A stretch of DNA of 64,000 nt from Streptomyces sp. F001. GTDB taxonomy: Bacteria > Actinomycetota > Actinomycetes > Streptomycetales > Streptomycetaceae. The stretch lies in assembly GCF_004187715.1 (NCBI RefSeq), contig NZ_QZWF01000011.1:124001-188000 (forward strand). Direction: 5' to 3'. Positions 9,162 through 17,860 of this stretch are shown here, one piece after another (the first letter of the stretch is position 1; each line of letters opens with the position of its first letter). Below the pieces are notes generated by a model. That model saw only the letters and a list, made by a program, of their open reading frames with translations. It ran no database searches and had not been told where the DNA came from. The position numbers and the translations under genes are program-made.

Positions 9162-10271
9162 TCAGGGGATGACGGTCCCGAAGCGGATGTCGTACGACGT
9201 CTCCTTGTGCAGCACCCGGAGCATGCGCGCGCCCTCCTCGGTCACCTCGGCGCGCTGGGCCTCGGTGAGCCTGCCGAAGGGCTCGATGACGAGGGTGTCG
9301 CCGAGCAGCCGCCACACACCGGCCAGGAAGCCGTCGACGAGGAGCGGACAGTAGACGGTGTTCGCCTGCCAGGTGCGGCCCCGGTTCGCGGGCGGCACCA
9401 CCCGGGTGCGGTCGGCGTGGGACAGCAGCAGGTTGTCGAACTCGGGCAGGAAGCGCGGCGGGGCCGGGGTGTCCGGGTCGGGGCGGGGCGCGTCGGGGAG
9501 GTCGAAGAGCTCGACGCCGTGCTCGTCGCGGAACGTGACCAGCCGGGGGCGGAGCCGTTCGAAGACGGGGTGCATCCGGGTCAGGCCGGACCAGGTCTGC
9601 ATGTCCTTCACGGAGGCGGGTCCGAAGGCGGCGAGGTAGCGCAGCACGGCGGTGTCGGGTCCGGCGGCGGGCTCGGCGGGGCGGCCCAGCCAGTGCTCGG
9701 CGGTGGTGAGGGCGACCTGGGCGCTGCGGCCCCACAGCCCCCGCGGGGTGACCTGGACGAGGGGGAGGGTGCAGCGGGCGGCCACGGCCAGGGCCTGCGG
9801 ATCGGCGTCCGGCCACTCGACGAGCAGGGCCTCGCGCAGCTGCCGCATCGTGCGCGGCTCGGCCTCGACCAGGTCACGGGCGAGCGCGGCGAGCCGGTCC
9901 AGGTCGACGCCGACGAGACCCTTGCGGAAGAGGTTGAGCTCCCGGGTGCGGGCGGGCTGCACCAGCGGCCGCAGGGTGAGGCAGTCGTCGGCGGTGTGCA
10001 GGTGGATGGTCGAGCGCAGGGTGACGATACGGACGGCCTCGCGGCGGGCCAGCAGCCCGGACAGCTCCTCGGGGGTGAAGCCGTCGAGGCGGGCGGCGAG
10101 CGCGTGGTACGGGGGTTTGACCTCCTGGGCCTGGAGGCCGACGAGGTGCTCCACGGCCGCCGCCGCGGACAGCGGGGAGCGGCGCAGCAGCAGCTGCCGG
10201 TCGAGGGTCGCGCGGTTCAGGGCGCGGGTCCCGAGCACGGGGGCGGTCACGACGGGCTTCGTCCTGGTCAT
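9162..10271 (-). CDS. Winged-helix DNA-binding protein, AlkZ/YcaQ-like DNA glycosylase family
   Basis: A 369-residue member of the HTH_42 (winged-helix, COG3214) family. Family members include AlkZ, the azinomycin self-resistance glycosylase, and E. coli YcaQ, which unhook interstrand crosslinks. The N-terminal segment HLVGLQAQEVKPPYHAL contains the Q-x-Q arrangement regarded as catalytic in AlkZ-type members. Later motifs typical of the family are LRSTIHL, WLGRPAEP, and a C-terminal PEFDNLLLSHADRTRV followed by FLAGVWRL. The start at ATG 10271 is chosen because the family begins with VLGTRALNRATLDRQLLL; upstream in-frame codons have no homology and overlap the divergent CorA promoter. Most actinomycete paralogues are uncharacterised, so glycosylase activity is an inference from family and motif. 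Confidence 0.8.
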   Translation of the reverse strand: MTRTKPVVTAPVLGTRALNRATLDRQLLLRRSPLSAAAAVEHLVGLQAQEVKPPYHALAARLDGFTPEELSGLLARREAVRIVTLRSTIHLHTADDCLTLRPLVQPARTRELNLFRKGLVGVDLDRLAALARDLVEAEPRTMRQLREALLVEWPDADPQALAVAARCTLPLVQVTPRGLWGRSAQVALTTAEHWLGRPAEPAAGPDTAVLRYLAAFGPASVKDMQTWSGLTRMHPVFERLRPRLVTFRDEHGVELFDLPDAPRPDPDTPAPPRFLPEFDNLLLSHADRTRVVPPANRGRTWQANTVYCPLLVDGFLAGVWRLLGDTLVIEPFGRLTEAQRAEVTEEGARMLRVLHKETSYDIRFGTVIP

Positions 10272-10568
10272 GCAGCGCACGCTAACGCGACCTGCGGACA
10301 GCTTCTGTCCGCAACTCTCACCGGACCCCCGGCCGACCGCCCCGCCGATACCGTTTGCCCCGTATATCCTGCTGAACGATTCTGCTGAACGACCACACAG
10401 CCGCAGGCCAGACCCGGGAGGCAGCGCGATGTCCGAGCGACGCGCCCGACCCGCCGCGAAGAACTCCAGAAGGTCCGGCTGGCGCCGCACCCTCCCCCCG
10501 ACCAGCCGCCGAAGACCCCGGACCCCGCCCCCGAGGCCCCGGAGCCGCTGCCCACGGAGATCCCCAGC

Positions 10569-11582
10569 GTGGTCCAGGCCGTCGTCTACCAGGACGGCGT
10601 CCGCGTCTCCTCCCCCGCCGGCCTCGCCGACACCTACCGCGAACTGCGCGAGCAGCCGTCGGGCATGGCGTGGATCGGCCTGGCCCGCCCCACCGAGGGA
10701 GAACTGCTCTCCCTCGCCGACGAGTTCGATCTGCACCCGCTGGCCGTGGAGGACGCGATGGAGGCCCATCAGCGCCCGAAGCTGGAACGTTACGGCGACA
10801 CACTGTTCGTCGTGCTGCGGGCGGCCCGGTATCTCGACGCGCCGGAGGAGGTCGAGTTCGACGAACTGCATGTCTTCGTGGGCTCCGACTTCGTGATCAC
10901 CGTCCGCCACGGTGCGGCCCCCGACCTGTCGGCGGTGCGCCACCGCATGGAGGAGACGCCCGAGCTGCTGAAGCTGGGGCCGGAGGCGGTGCTGTACGCG
11001 ATACTGGACGCGGTGGTCGACGGCTACGTGCCGGTCGTCGCCGGCGTCCAGAACGACATCGACGAGATCGAGACCGAGGTCTTCCTCGGCGACCCCGAGG
11101 TCTCCCGTCGCATCTACGAACTCTCCCGCGAAATAGTCGAGTTCCAGCGCGCCACCCGTCCCCTCGTCGGCATGCTGCACGGCCTGATGGCCGGCTTCGC
11201 CAAGTACGGCACGGAAGAGGAACTTCAGCGCTATCTGCGCGACGTCGCCGACCACGTCACCCACACCAGCGAGCGGGTCGACGGCTTCCGCCAGGCCCTG
11301 GCGGACATCCTCACGGTGAACGCGACCCTGGTGAACCAGCAACAGAACGCGGAGATGCGGGCGTTGGCGGAGGCGGGGTTCGAGCAGAACGAGGAGATCA
11401 AGAAGATTTCAGCGTGGGCGGCGATTCTGTTCGCTCCGACGCTGGTCGGAACTATTTACGGCATGAACTTCGACCACATGCCGGAGTTGCACTGGGTGTT
11501 CGGGTACCCGTTCGCAGTGTTGCTTATGGCGGGGGTTTGCACCAGTTTGTACATCATCTTCAAGCGGAAGGACTGGCTCTGA
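10569..11582 (+). CDS. corA: CorA-family magnesium/cobalt transporter, N-terminus probably frameshifted
   Basis: A membrane divalent-cation channel of the CorA/MIT family. The C-terminal part carries two membrane helices joined by the signature GMNFDHMPEL (GMN motif, about residue 300). The cytoplasmic N-terminal domain is normal (VEDAMEAHQRPKLERYGD). GTG 10569 is the first start in the open frame and has a weak GGAG upstream. A better start, ATG 10429 (MSERRARPAAKNSRRSGW...), lies in another frame. Adding one C to the C run at 10494-10499 fuses it with the frame RTLPPDQPPKTPDPAPEAPEPLP and then the CorA domain. So the real protein is probably about 47 residues longer and the window carries a one-base indel. 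The gene is divergent from the AlkZ-like gene. Confidence 0.88.
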   Translation: MVQAVVYQDGVRVSSPAGLADTYRELREQPSGMAWIGLARPTEGELLSLADEFDLHPLAVEDAMEAHQRPKLERYGDTLFVVLRAARYLDAPEEVEFDELHVFVGSDFVITVRHGAAPDLSAVRHRMEETPELLKLGPEAVLYAILDAVVDGYVPVVAGVQNDIDEIETEVFLGDPEVSRRIYELSREIVEFQRATRPLVGMLHGLMAGFAKYGTEEELQRYLRDVADHVTHTSERVDGFRQALADILTVNATLVNQQQNAEMRALAEAGFEQNEEIKKISAWAAILFAPTLVGTIYGMNFDHMPELHWVFGYPFAVLLMAGVCTSLYIIFKRKDWL

Positions 11583-12040
11583 GTATTCGGGGTGAGAGGC
11601 GTTGCGGCGGGGCGGTGCGGCCGCGATCGGAGGTGCCGACGGCGCGATTGAGGCCGCTGGAGACCGCTGGGGAGAATCTGGGGAGAATGAGCCGCGCACC
11701 GATCCGGGCGGACTGCGGCGATCGTGGGCGTTGACCTGCGAGGGCGTCGCCGCTGCGGCGCCGGCTGGGAGCGGTGGTCAGCACGGAGGGCAGTGGACTT
11801 CTGAGGGTGGCAGACGACATCACGTCATCGACAGGGGCTTGGTTCTGTCCGTTGTCCATGAAGCGGTCCGAACACGGCCGCCGTGCAGCGCCTTGAGAGT
11901 CGCAGGGCGATTCGGTGCGGGGTGGGCAACAAAAACAGGTCGGGGGAAACAGCCTCAGCGCAGGGCGGATTTCCAACACGCCTCATCAGCTTGGGTCCCC
12001 GGTGCCGGCAAGGCTTCTCGCTCTTGCCCTTGACGGTCTT
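11583..12040. other. Gene-poor stretch between CorA and the TauE remnant
   Basis: I see no convincing gene, RNA or insertion sequence here. The longest open frames (minus 11560-11979, plus 11602-12033) lack recognisable motifs and have an unconvincing residue composition. It abuts a truncated gene, so it may contain the edge of an old rearrangement. Confidence 0.5.
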
Positions 12041-12373
12041 TCAGTTCAGGATCTGGACGGCGTACGGGGCACCGAGGGCTGCGGCGAGGGCCCCGATCAG
12101 GAGTCGTAGGGCTCGTTCGGGCAGGCGGGGTCGGAGGCGTGCGCCGAGGTAGCCGCCGATCAGTCCGCCGGTGCCGCAGGCGGGCCCGGGCCACCAGTCG
12201 GGGGCGACGTCTCCGGTGCTCACGAGGGAGAGCAGCGCGTAGGCAGCAGCGCCGACGAGGTAGGTGGTGAACGTGGCGGCGAGCGCGGCCGGGGCGACGC
12301 GCGCGACGGGCAGGCCGCGCCCGACGAGGACAGGGCCGAGGAGAGAGCCGCCGCCGATGCCGTAGATGCCGTC
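12041..12373 (-). pseudogene. C-terminal half of a sulfite exporter TauE/SafE family permease
   Basis: The frame gives about 110 residues: GIYGIGGGSLLGPVLVGRGL, then ATFTTYLVGAAAYALL, GGLIGGYLGARLRPRLPERALR and a last hydrophobic segment ending VQILN. This is the second half of a TauE/SafE permease; whole proteins have about 250 residues and 7-8 helices. It has no start. Its first codon (GAC-GGC-ATC, near 12373) abuts the last recognisable codon of the Atu4866 domain upstream, in a different frame. It is a deletion relic and presumably non-functional. Confidence 0.75.
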
Positions 12374-12612
12374 AGGTGCTCGTGGAAGAGAACGCCGTCG
12401 CGGACGTCGCCGGTGGCGGTGAAGCCGGTGTCGTCGACGTAGTCGATGTGGTCGCCGGTGACGGTGTAGCTGCCGGTGTAGGCGCTGCGGCGGTTGCCGC
12501 GGGCCTCGTCGTAGCGGCCGTCGGGCAGCAGTTCCTGGCGGATGAAGCCGTCCGCGGTCACCCACATGCCAACGTAGGGGTGCGGGTCGCGGGGCGTGTC
12601 GTTGCTGGTCAT
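12220..12612 (-). pseudogene. Atu4866-domain protein, C-terminus replaced at a deletion junction
   Basis: Starting at ATG 12612 the protein has a good Atu4866 domain: PYVGMWVTADGFIRQELL, PDGRYDEARGNRRSAYTG, TVTGDHIDYVDDTGF and DGVLFHEHL. The expected final residues (a short GxxxY/R tail) are missing. After position 12374 the frame runs out of phase through the TauE fragment and adds about 50 low-complexity residues before the stop at 12220. Atu4866-type proteins are small ligand-binding-like barrels found near SDRs and amidohydrolases. A second copy of the domain is fused in the gene at 12961. The GGGTG-N5-CACCC site at 12673-12697 lies 60-85 bp upstream. The domain could still fold, so loss of function is not certain. 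Confidence 0.65.
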
Positions 12613-12672
12613 GGCTCTACGATCGTCCCGGCGGCCGGTGGTGACCAGGCCGCCGTCTCCCCAGGTGAGGGC

Positions 12673-12697
12673 TTCCTGGGTGCCGTGCACCCAGCAT
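12673..12697. promoter_or_regulatory. Inverted-repeat operator, module site 1
   Basis: Arms TTCCTGGGTG (12673-12682) and CACCCAGCAT (12688-12697) flank five bases, with a perfect 7-bp core repeat CTGGGTG/CACCCAG. It lies 61 bp upstream of the minus-strand Atu4866 start. It is one of the best copies of the repeat found across 12.6-21.5 kb. Confidence 0.65.
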
Positions 12698-12787
12698 CGC
12701 GAGCGACGAAGCCCTTCGTGCGGTGCGCCGGCGGCGCGGGCCGTCCGGGACCTTCCCATGGCTCCTTCGTCGTACGCGGCGGGACGG

Positions 12788-12812
12788 ATCGTGGGTGCCG
12801 GACACCTGGGAC
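12788..12812. promoter_or_regulatory. Inverted-repeat operator, module site 2
   Basis: GGGTG (12793-12797), five bases, then CACCTGGG. It lies about 150 bp upstream of ATG 12961. The bases after it (ACAACGGCGGCCTGGTT) resemble those after site 3 at 13749, so a longer promoter block is shared. The rest of the 12613-12960 gap shows no gene. Confidence 0.6.
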
Positions 12813-12960
12813 AACGGCGGCCTGGTTCCGATTCCACCGCGCGACGAACCTGGTGGTCAGGCAGCCGCTGTAGCTGCCGAACTCTCGCCTCGGACCCGCA
12901 CCGGCACTCACGACGCTCAAGTAGGGACACCGATGAGGCGACTCCACTGAGGAGCATGCA

Positions 12961-13716
12961 ATGAGCATCACCGACACCGGCACCGTGAGCTGGAACCCCG
13001 AGGCCCTCGACGAGATCCTCTCGAACGGCGAGGGACGTCCCGTCCTGTTCACCAACGCCCGCATCCTGACGATGGACCCGCTGATCGGGACCATGACCGG
13101 CGCCGACCTCCTGTTCGTCGGCTCCCTGGTCGTAGGGGTCGGCCCCGCCATCATCACCGCGGCCGGCGACGACAACGCCATCGTCGTCGACTGCACCGGC
13201 ATGACCATCGCCCCCGCCGTCGTCGACACCGCCGCACTGACCGGCGGCCGCGGACACCGCTCCGAATACGTCGCCACCCTCACCCCCGGCAACAGCACCG
13301 ACTTCCTCGTCGTCCCCGACGAGGACGCCACCGACGTGCCCGCCGCCCTGGCCACCCTCTTCTCCCGGCCCCAGCAGATCCGCGCCCTGATCGCGGCCGG
13401 CCGCCCCGTACTGTGGGCCGGCGCCGACGCCCCCGGCCGGGCCACCGCCCCCCAGGCCGGCATACCCGCCTCCCCCGACCTCACCGGCAGCCCCCGCGTC
13501 GGCGTCTGGATCGACGTCAAGAACTTCCTCCACCAGGAGCTCACCGCCGACGGCCGCTACGACGAGACCCGCGGCGGACGCCCCCACGCCTACCAAGGCC
13601 GCTACTGGATCGACGGCGACCGCATCGACTACCTCGACGACCTCGGCTTCTGGGCCTACGGCGCATTCACCGGCGACGAACTCCACCACGCCGGCTACGT
13701 CATGAAGCTCGGCTGA
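12961..13716 (+). CDS. Barrel-less amidohydrolase fused to an Atu4866 domain
   Basis: A 251-residue protein with a good GAGGAG ribosome site. Residues 20-85 (RPVLFTNARILTMDPLIG ... VDCTGMTIAPAVVDT) align with the N-terminal beta-sandwich strands of the amidohydrolase at 13884. Residues about 98-150 (ATLTPGNSTDFLVVPDED ... ALIAAGRPVLW) align with its C-terminal sandwich part (LTPGKKADLLVIQAEDL ... VLINGEPRKW). The roughly 290-residue metal-binding TIM barrel between them is absent: where HRHAW should follow VDT there is AALTG. Residues 175-251 form an Atu4866 domain (VGVWIDVKNFLHQELT, DGRYDETRGG, GDRIDYLDDLGFWAYG). It cannot be a hydrolase. It may be a binding or scaffold protein for its neighbours; this is inference. 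Confidence 0.75.
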   Translation: MSITDTGTVSWNPEALDEILSNGEGRPVLFTNARILTMDPLIGTMTGADLLFVGSLVVGVGPAIITAAGDDNAIVVDCTGMTIAPAVVDTAALTGGRGHRSEYVATLTPGNSTDFLVVPDEDATDVPAALATLFSRPQQIRALIAAGRPVLWAGADAPGRATAPQAGIPASPDLTGSPRVGVWIDVKNFLHQELTADGRYDETRGGRPHAYQGRYWIDGDRIDYLDDLGFWAYGAFTGDELHHAGYVMKLG

Positions 13717-13748
13717 CCCACACACCGACCAGCACGACGGCTGTCCCG

Positions 13749-13773
13749 ACCCTGGGTGTGCCACACCTGGGGA
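13749..13773. promoter_or_regulatory. Inverted-repeat operator, module site 3
   Basis: CCTGGGTG (13751-13758), spacer TGCCA, CACCTGGGGA (13764-13773). It lies 111 bp upstream of ATG 13884. GGTGTGCCACACC is itself a 13-bp palindrome. Confidence 0.65.
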
Positions 13774-13883
13774 AACGGCGACCTGGTTGCCGTAGCGGCC
13801 GCGGCCGAGGCTGGTGTTCGAGCAGCCTCGGCCCCCCGGCAGCCCACCACCTCCCTCTCCGGCGTACGGAAAGAAGACCTCTC

Positions 13884-15275
13884 ATGAACGTCAACGACAC
13901 CACCAGCCCCGCCGTGCTCGAACAGCTCCGGCGTCTTGCCGCCGGCCGGCGGCGCATCCTCTTCACCGGCGCGACCGTCGTCACCATGGACCCCGGCCTC
14001 GGGATCATCGAGCGCGGCGACGTCCTCGTCGAGGGCGACACGATCAGCGCGGTCGGCCGTGAGCTGGACGCGGGCGACGCCGTGGTCGTCGACGCCACCG
14101 GCACGGTCCTCACCCCCGGCTTCGTCGACACCCACCGGCACGCCTGGGAGGCCCAGCTGCGCCGGATCATGCCGGATGTCGACGACCTCGGCGGCTATGT
14201 CATGGCCACCCTGGCCGGCTACGCCACGGTCTACCGGCCCGAGGACATGTACACCGGCACCAGACTGGCCGCGCTGACCGCGATCGACAGCGGCATCACG
14301 ACCATGCTCGACTTCTCCCACAACTCCCGCACCCGCGAGCACTCCGACGCCGCGATCAAGGCCCTCGTCGACACCGGCATCCGTGGCGTGCACGCTTCCA
14401 TGGGCCCGCACTTCGGCGAGTGGGACCGGCAGTGGCCCGGCGACCTGACCCGTATCAAGAGCCAGTACTTCAGCAGCGACGACCAACTGCTGACCCTGCG
14501 CCTGGCGACCCTGGCCACCGACGAGATCGCCGGACCCGCGCTCGCCTACGGCCCCGAACTCGCCCGCGTCGCCGCAGACTTGGGCATCGGAGTGAGTGTG
14601 GACGCCGTGTTCGGCACGTCCGGCTCCGAGGCGGTCCTTCGCTGGGCCAAGGACGGCATCCTCAGCCCCGACGTCACCCTCATCCACTCCACCGGACTGA
14701 CCTCCGACGCGTGGAAGGCGATGGGAGAGACCGGCACCACCGTGGCCCTCGCCCCCACCTCCGACGCGCAGATCGGCCTGGAGAGCGCGATCCCCGCCGT
14801 CGACGAGGCGCTCGCCGTCGGCATCCGCCCCGGACTGAGCATCGACGTCGAAGTCGCCCTGGCCAGCGACATGTTCACGCAGATGCGGGCCCTGCACGCC
14901 ATCCAGCGAATGCGCGCGGTCAACGCCGTCCACGGAACCGACCAGCAGCCGTCCCGCATCACCACCCACGACGTCCTCGACTTCGCCACCCTCCAGGGCG
15001 CCCGCACCAACGGCCTGGCCGGCGTCACCGGCTCACTCACCCCGGGCAAGAAGGCCGACCTGCTGGTCATCCAGGCCGAGGACCTCAACAACATGCCGCT
15101 CAACGACCCGATCGGCACGATCGTGCTGGGCTCCGACGCCCGCAACATCAGCGCCGTCCTCATCAACGGCGAACCCCGCAAGTGGGACGGACAGGTTCTC
15201 GACGTCGACTTGGCCGCCCTGCGCAGCGAGGTGCACGCCTCGCGCGCGTACGTGCTGAACACCCCGGTCGCCTGA
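13884..15275 (+). CDS. Amidohydrolase, MTA/SAH deaminase-like
   Basis: A 463-residue metal-dependent hydrolase of the amidohydrolase superfamily, nearest in layout to methylthioadenosine/S-adenosylhomocysteine deaminases and chlorohydrolases. Residues 25-70 form the N-terminal sandwich (ILFTGATVVTMDPGLGIIER). The metal motif FVDTHRHAWE follows (about residue 85), then LIHSTGL with a third histidine (about 270) and a strand-8 aspartate region SIDVEVALASDMFTQMRAL (about 320). The end is LTPGKKADLLVI. The substrate is unknown. In the fungal/actinomycete branch with the VEVxxxxDMFTQMR motif it acts on uncharacterised secondary metabolites. It is preceded by operator site 3 and followed by a hairpin and the MFS gene. 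Confidence 0.85.
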   Translation: MNVNDTTSPAVLEQLRRLAAGRRRILFTGATVVTMDPGLGIIERGDVLVEGDTISAVGRELDAGDAVVVDATGTVLTPGFVDTHRHAWEAQLRRIMPDVDDLGGYVMATLAGYATVYRPEDMYTGTRLAALTAIDSGITTMLDFSHNSRTREHSDAAIKALVDTGIRGVHASMGPHFGEWDRQWPGDLTRIKSQYFSSDDQLLTLRLATLATDEIAGPALAYGPELARVAADLGIGVSVDAVFGTSGSEAVLRWAKDGILSPDVTLIHSTGLTSDAWKAMGETGTTVALAPTSDAQIGLESAIPAVDEALAVGIRPGLSIDVEVALASDMFTQMRALHAIQRMRAVNAVHGTDQQPSRITTHDVLDFATLQGARTNGLAGVTGSLTPGKKADLLVIQAEDLNNMPLNDPIGTIVLGSDARNISAVLINGEPRKWDGQVLDVDLAALRSEVHASRAYVLNTPVA

Positions 15276-15292
15276 CCGGTTCCCACCCTCGT

Positions 15293-15320
15293 CCCCCGGC
15301 CGTCCCTCCACGGCCGGGGG
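15293..15320 (+). terminator. Hairpin after the amidohydrolase gene
   Basis: An 11-bp perfect stem CCCCCGGCCGT/ACGGCCGGGGG has a 6-base loop, 18 bp after the stop codon at 15275. There is no T tract, so it could attenuate rather than stop transcription into the MFS gene. Confidence 0.6.
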
Positions 15321-15411
15321 CACCCACCGCATCCCGGTGGCGCCCCTCGGCCGATCGGGCCGCGCGCACATACACGGGGCGGCAACCAGACGCCCCCCTT
15401 CTGGAGTTCCC

Positions 15412-16648
15412 ATGTCCCGCCCCGCTCGCCACTTCCCCCCGGCTCACAGCGACCGCGCCCAGCACTGAGGGCCAGCCGGCTTCCTGGGCCCCCGCCGCGC
15501 CGGCCATCGCCCTGCTCACCGCACTCGGCGTCCTGATGGTCGGCCAGATGTACACCGTCCTGGCCCTGCTGCACCCCATGGCCACCGCCCTCGGCACCAC
15601 ACCGGAGCAGGTCACCTGGACCGCGACGGCGTTCGGCTTCGCCTACGCCGCCGGATTCCTCCTCGCCGGTCCCCTCTCCGACCGCTACGGATCGCGTGCC
15701 GTGATCACCGCCGGGCTCGTGGCCGCCACGGCAGCCACCCTGGCGGTCAGCGCCGCTCCCGACCTTCCCACCGCCATCGCCCTGCGCAGCGTGCAGGGAC
15801 TCGCCACCGCGAGCTTCGCGCCCGCCGCGCTCTCCTACGCCGTCCGCCACATCGCGCCACAGCGCCGCGGTACCGCCCTGACCTGCATCACCAGCGGCAT
15901 GTTCGCCGCCGCCGTGCTCCTGCAGATCGGCGCCCAGGCCGTCGAGGCCGGGCTCGGCTGGCGCGCGGTCTTCTGGATCAGTGCCGCCCTGATGGCCCTC
16001 AGCCTGATACCGGTGCGCCGTGTGCTGCGGCCCACCCTGCGCCAGGGCACCGGGGGCGGGCTGGGGCAGGCGTTCGCGGCGATGCCACGGCTGCTGCGCC
16101 GGCCGCGCCTGGTCGCCCTGTACCTGTCGACCGTGGCCCTGATGTCCGCCTTCGTCGCCGTCTATACGGCGGTGGCCATCGCCGGACCGGCCGGCATCGC
16201 CGGGAACTCCTCCGCGATCCTCGCGCTCCGGGCCGGCGCGCTGCCCGCTCTGGTCGCCGTCCCCGTGCTCGCCCCCGTGCTCCAGCGCCTGGCCGCACCC
16301 CTGCGCACGGTCCTCGCCTTCGCACTGGCCGCCCTCACCGTCGCGGGCGGCTCCTCCCTCGGCCCTCACGCCGTGCCACTGGCCATCGTCCTCCTGCTGT
16401 TCGTGGCAGCCGTCGCCGCAGCGGCGCCCGCCGTCGTCGAGACCATCAACGCCGCCGCCCCGCACGCTCGCGGTGCGGCCGTCGCCCTCTACGGATGCAG
16501 CATGTTCATCGGCGCCAGCCTGGGCCCGCAGCTCACCGGCGCCCTGACCGGCCTGGGCTTCGGCGGCATCCTCCGTGTCGTCGCCGCCGCGCTCGTCCTG
16601 GGCGTCCTGCTGGCCCTGCCCGCGCTACGCCACCACCGCGCCGCATAA
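15412..16648 (+). CDS. MFS transporter, start region disrupted by a one-base insertion
   Basis: A major facilitator of about 410 residues with 12 predicted helices. The motif between helices 2 and 3 is GPLSDRYGSRAVI (motif A, GxLaDrxGrR), and the family pattern LRSVQGLATASFAPAALSY follows. It resembles YnfM-type drug/arabinose exporters. The only well-placed start, ATG 15412 behind GGAG, reads MSRPARHFPPAHSDRAQH and stops at 15468. Removing one C from the C run at 15435-15440 changes this to MSRPARHFPRLTATAPSTEG and connects with the transporter frame. No good in-frame start exists before helix 1. It is probably the exporter for the product of the neighbouring enzymes. Confidence 0.8.
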
Positions 16649-16958
16649 CCCCTGCTCGCACCCCGTGCACCCCGTCCCTTCCCGGCACACGGACCCGGCG
16701 TGGCCCCTTGCGCCCGCACGGGTTGCTTTCCGGCTGGAGAATCCGGCAGGGCCCGCCTGCCAGGTATCGGGCAGGACGACGTGAGGAGGCGCGACAGCGT
16801 CTCGATCCCTGGGCTGGCCGGCATGCTTCTCGGACACCCTTCCCCGTCTCTGCCCGGCCCTCGCGCGCGCCTGGCAGACAGCCGTGACCACACCTGTGCC
16901 GGACCGCTGAGCCTCGGAGAGTACCGGCAGCTGTCCAGTCTCCCGTCTTGAGCCAACG

Positions 16959-17009
16959 CGTCATGGCGGGGGAGGAACAGCGTGACGCTGTTCCTCCCCC
17001 GCCATGACG
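16959..17009. terminator. Perfect 25-bp hairpin, bidirectional terminator
   Basis: CGTCATGGCGGGGGAGGAAC... (16959-16983) is followed by one base and by its exact complement (16985-17009). The hairpin sits between the convergent MFS and SDR genes, with the SDR stop at 17019. There is no T tract on either side, as is usual for Streptomyces. The rest of the gap (16649-16958) shows no gene. Confidence 0.8.
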
Positions 17010-17018
17010 GGACGGACT

Positions 17019-17798
17019 TCAGACGACCTGGGCGGTGGGCAGGATGGTGATTTCGGTGAGGTTGACGTGGCGCGGGACGGCGGCCATGAAGGCGACGGTT
17101 TCCGCGATGTCCGCGCTCTGAAGGACGTCGATGTCGTGGATGAGGTCGGCCATCAGCTTCGAGGCGTCGGGGTCGGTGACGTGGTCGGGGAGTTCGGTGT
17201 CGACCATGCCGGGCTCGATGGTGGCCACGCGGACCATCTTCGGGCCGAGTTCGACACGGAGCAGCCGGGTGAGGTGACTGATGTATGCCTTGGTGCCGGA
17301 GTAGATGGAGAACTTCGCCAGGATGCGGGTGGCCGCGATGGAGGAGGTGTTGATCAGGTCGGCGGGCCTGCCCTGGGCGGCGGAGTCCGTCAGGTGGGGG
17401 AGGAACGCGGCGATGACGTTCATCAGGCCGCTGATGTTGAGGTCGATCTGGCGCTGCCAGTCGTCGACCTTGAGTTCCTCGATGCCGGAGATGAGCTGGA
17501 CGCCCGCGTTGTTGAACACGAGGTCGGCCTTGCCGAAGCGGGCGGCGACCTGGTCGGCGGCGCTCTGGACGGCGTCGCGGTCGGTGACGTCGACGGCCAG
17601 GGCGAGCGCGGTGCCGCCGGCGGCCTCGATGTCCTTGACCAGGCTGTCGAGGCGCTCCTTGCGCCGGGCCAGTACGACCACGGTGGCGCCGAGTTCGGCG
17701 AGGCGCTGAGCGGTGACGGCGCCCATGCCGCTGGAGGCGCCGGAGACGACGGCGACACGGCCGTCCAGGGGAGTGCCGGTGAGCAGAGCAGCAGACAT
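17019..17798 (-). CDS. Short-chain dehydrogenase/reductase (classical SDR)
   Basis: A 259-residue NAD(P)-dependent oxidoreductase with a Rossmann fold. It has cofactor motif VVSGASSGMGAVTA (about residue 17), NNAG (about 95), catalytic Ser in NTSSIAATR (about 145) and YSGTK with the catalytic Tyr and Lys (about 160). The Arg-Arg pair in VVLARRKERLD after strand 2 favours NADP. ATG 17798 follows GAGG; the frame also allows GTG 17801. It lies 142 bp after a second SDR on the same strand, with a hairpin in between. The substrate cannot be assigned. Confidence 0.88.
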   Translation of the reverse strand: MSAALLTGTPLDGRVAVVSGASSGMGAVTAQRLAELGATVVVLARRKERLDSLVKDIEAAGGTALALAVDVTDRDAVQSAADQVAARFGKADLVFNNAGVQLISGIEELKVDDWQRQIDLNISGLMNVIAAFLPHLTDSAAQGRPADLINTSSIAATRILAKFSIYSGTKAYISHLTRLLRVELGPKMVRVATIEPGMVDTELPDHVTDPDASKLMADLIHDIDVLQSADIAETVAFMAAVPRHVNLTEITILPTAQVV

Positions 17799-17860
17799 CA
17801 CAAAACCTCAATCTCTTTGATCGGAAGGCCCGGAGGTGGGGAGAGCCGGGGTGGTGAGGC

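Noticed and set aside
11560..12033. Open frames on both strands after CorA
   Set aside because: No ribosome site, no recognised motif and no consistent codon bias.
14546..16465. A 639-codon minus-strand frame across the amidohydrolase and MFS genes
   Set aside because: It spans two well-supported genes on the other strand and has shadow composition.
16959..17009. Inverted repeat as an insertion-sequence end
   Set aside because: The two halves are adjacent with a one-base loop and no transposase or target duplication is present; a terminator explains it.
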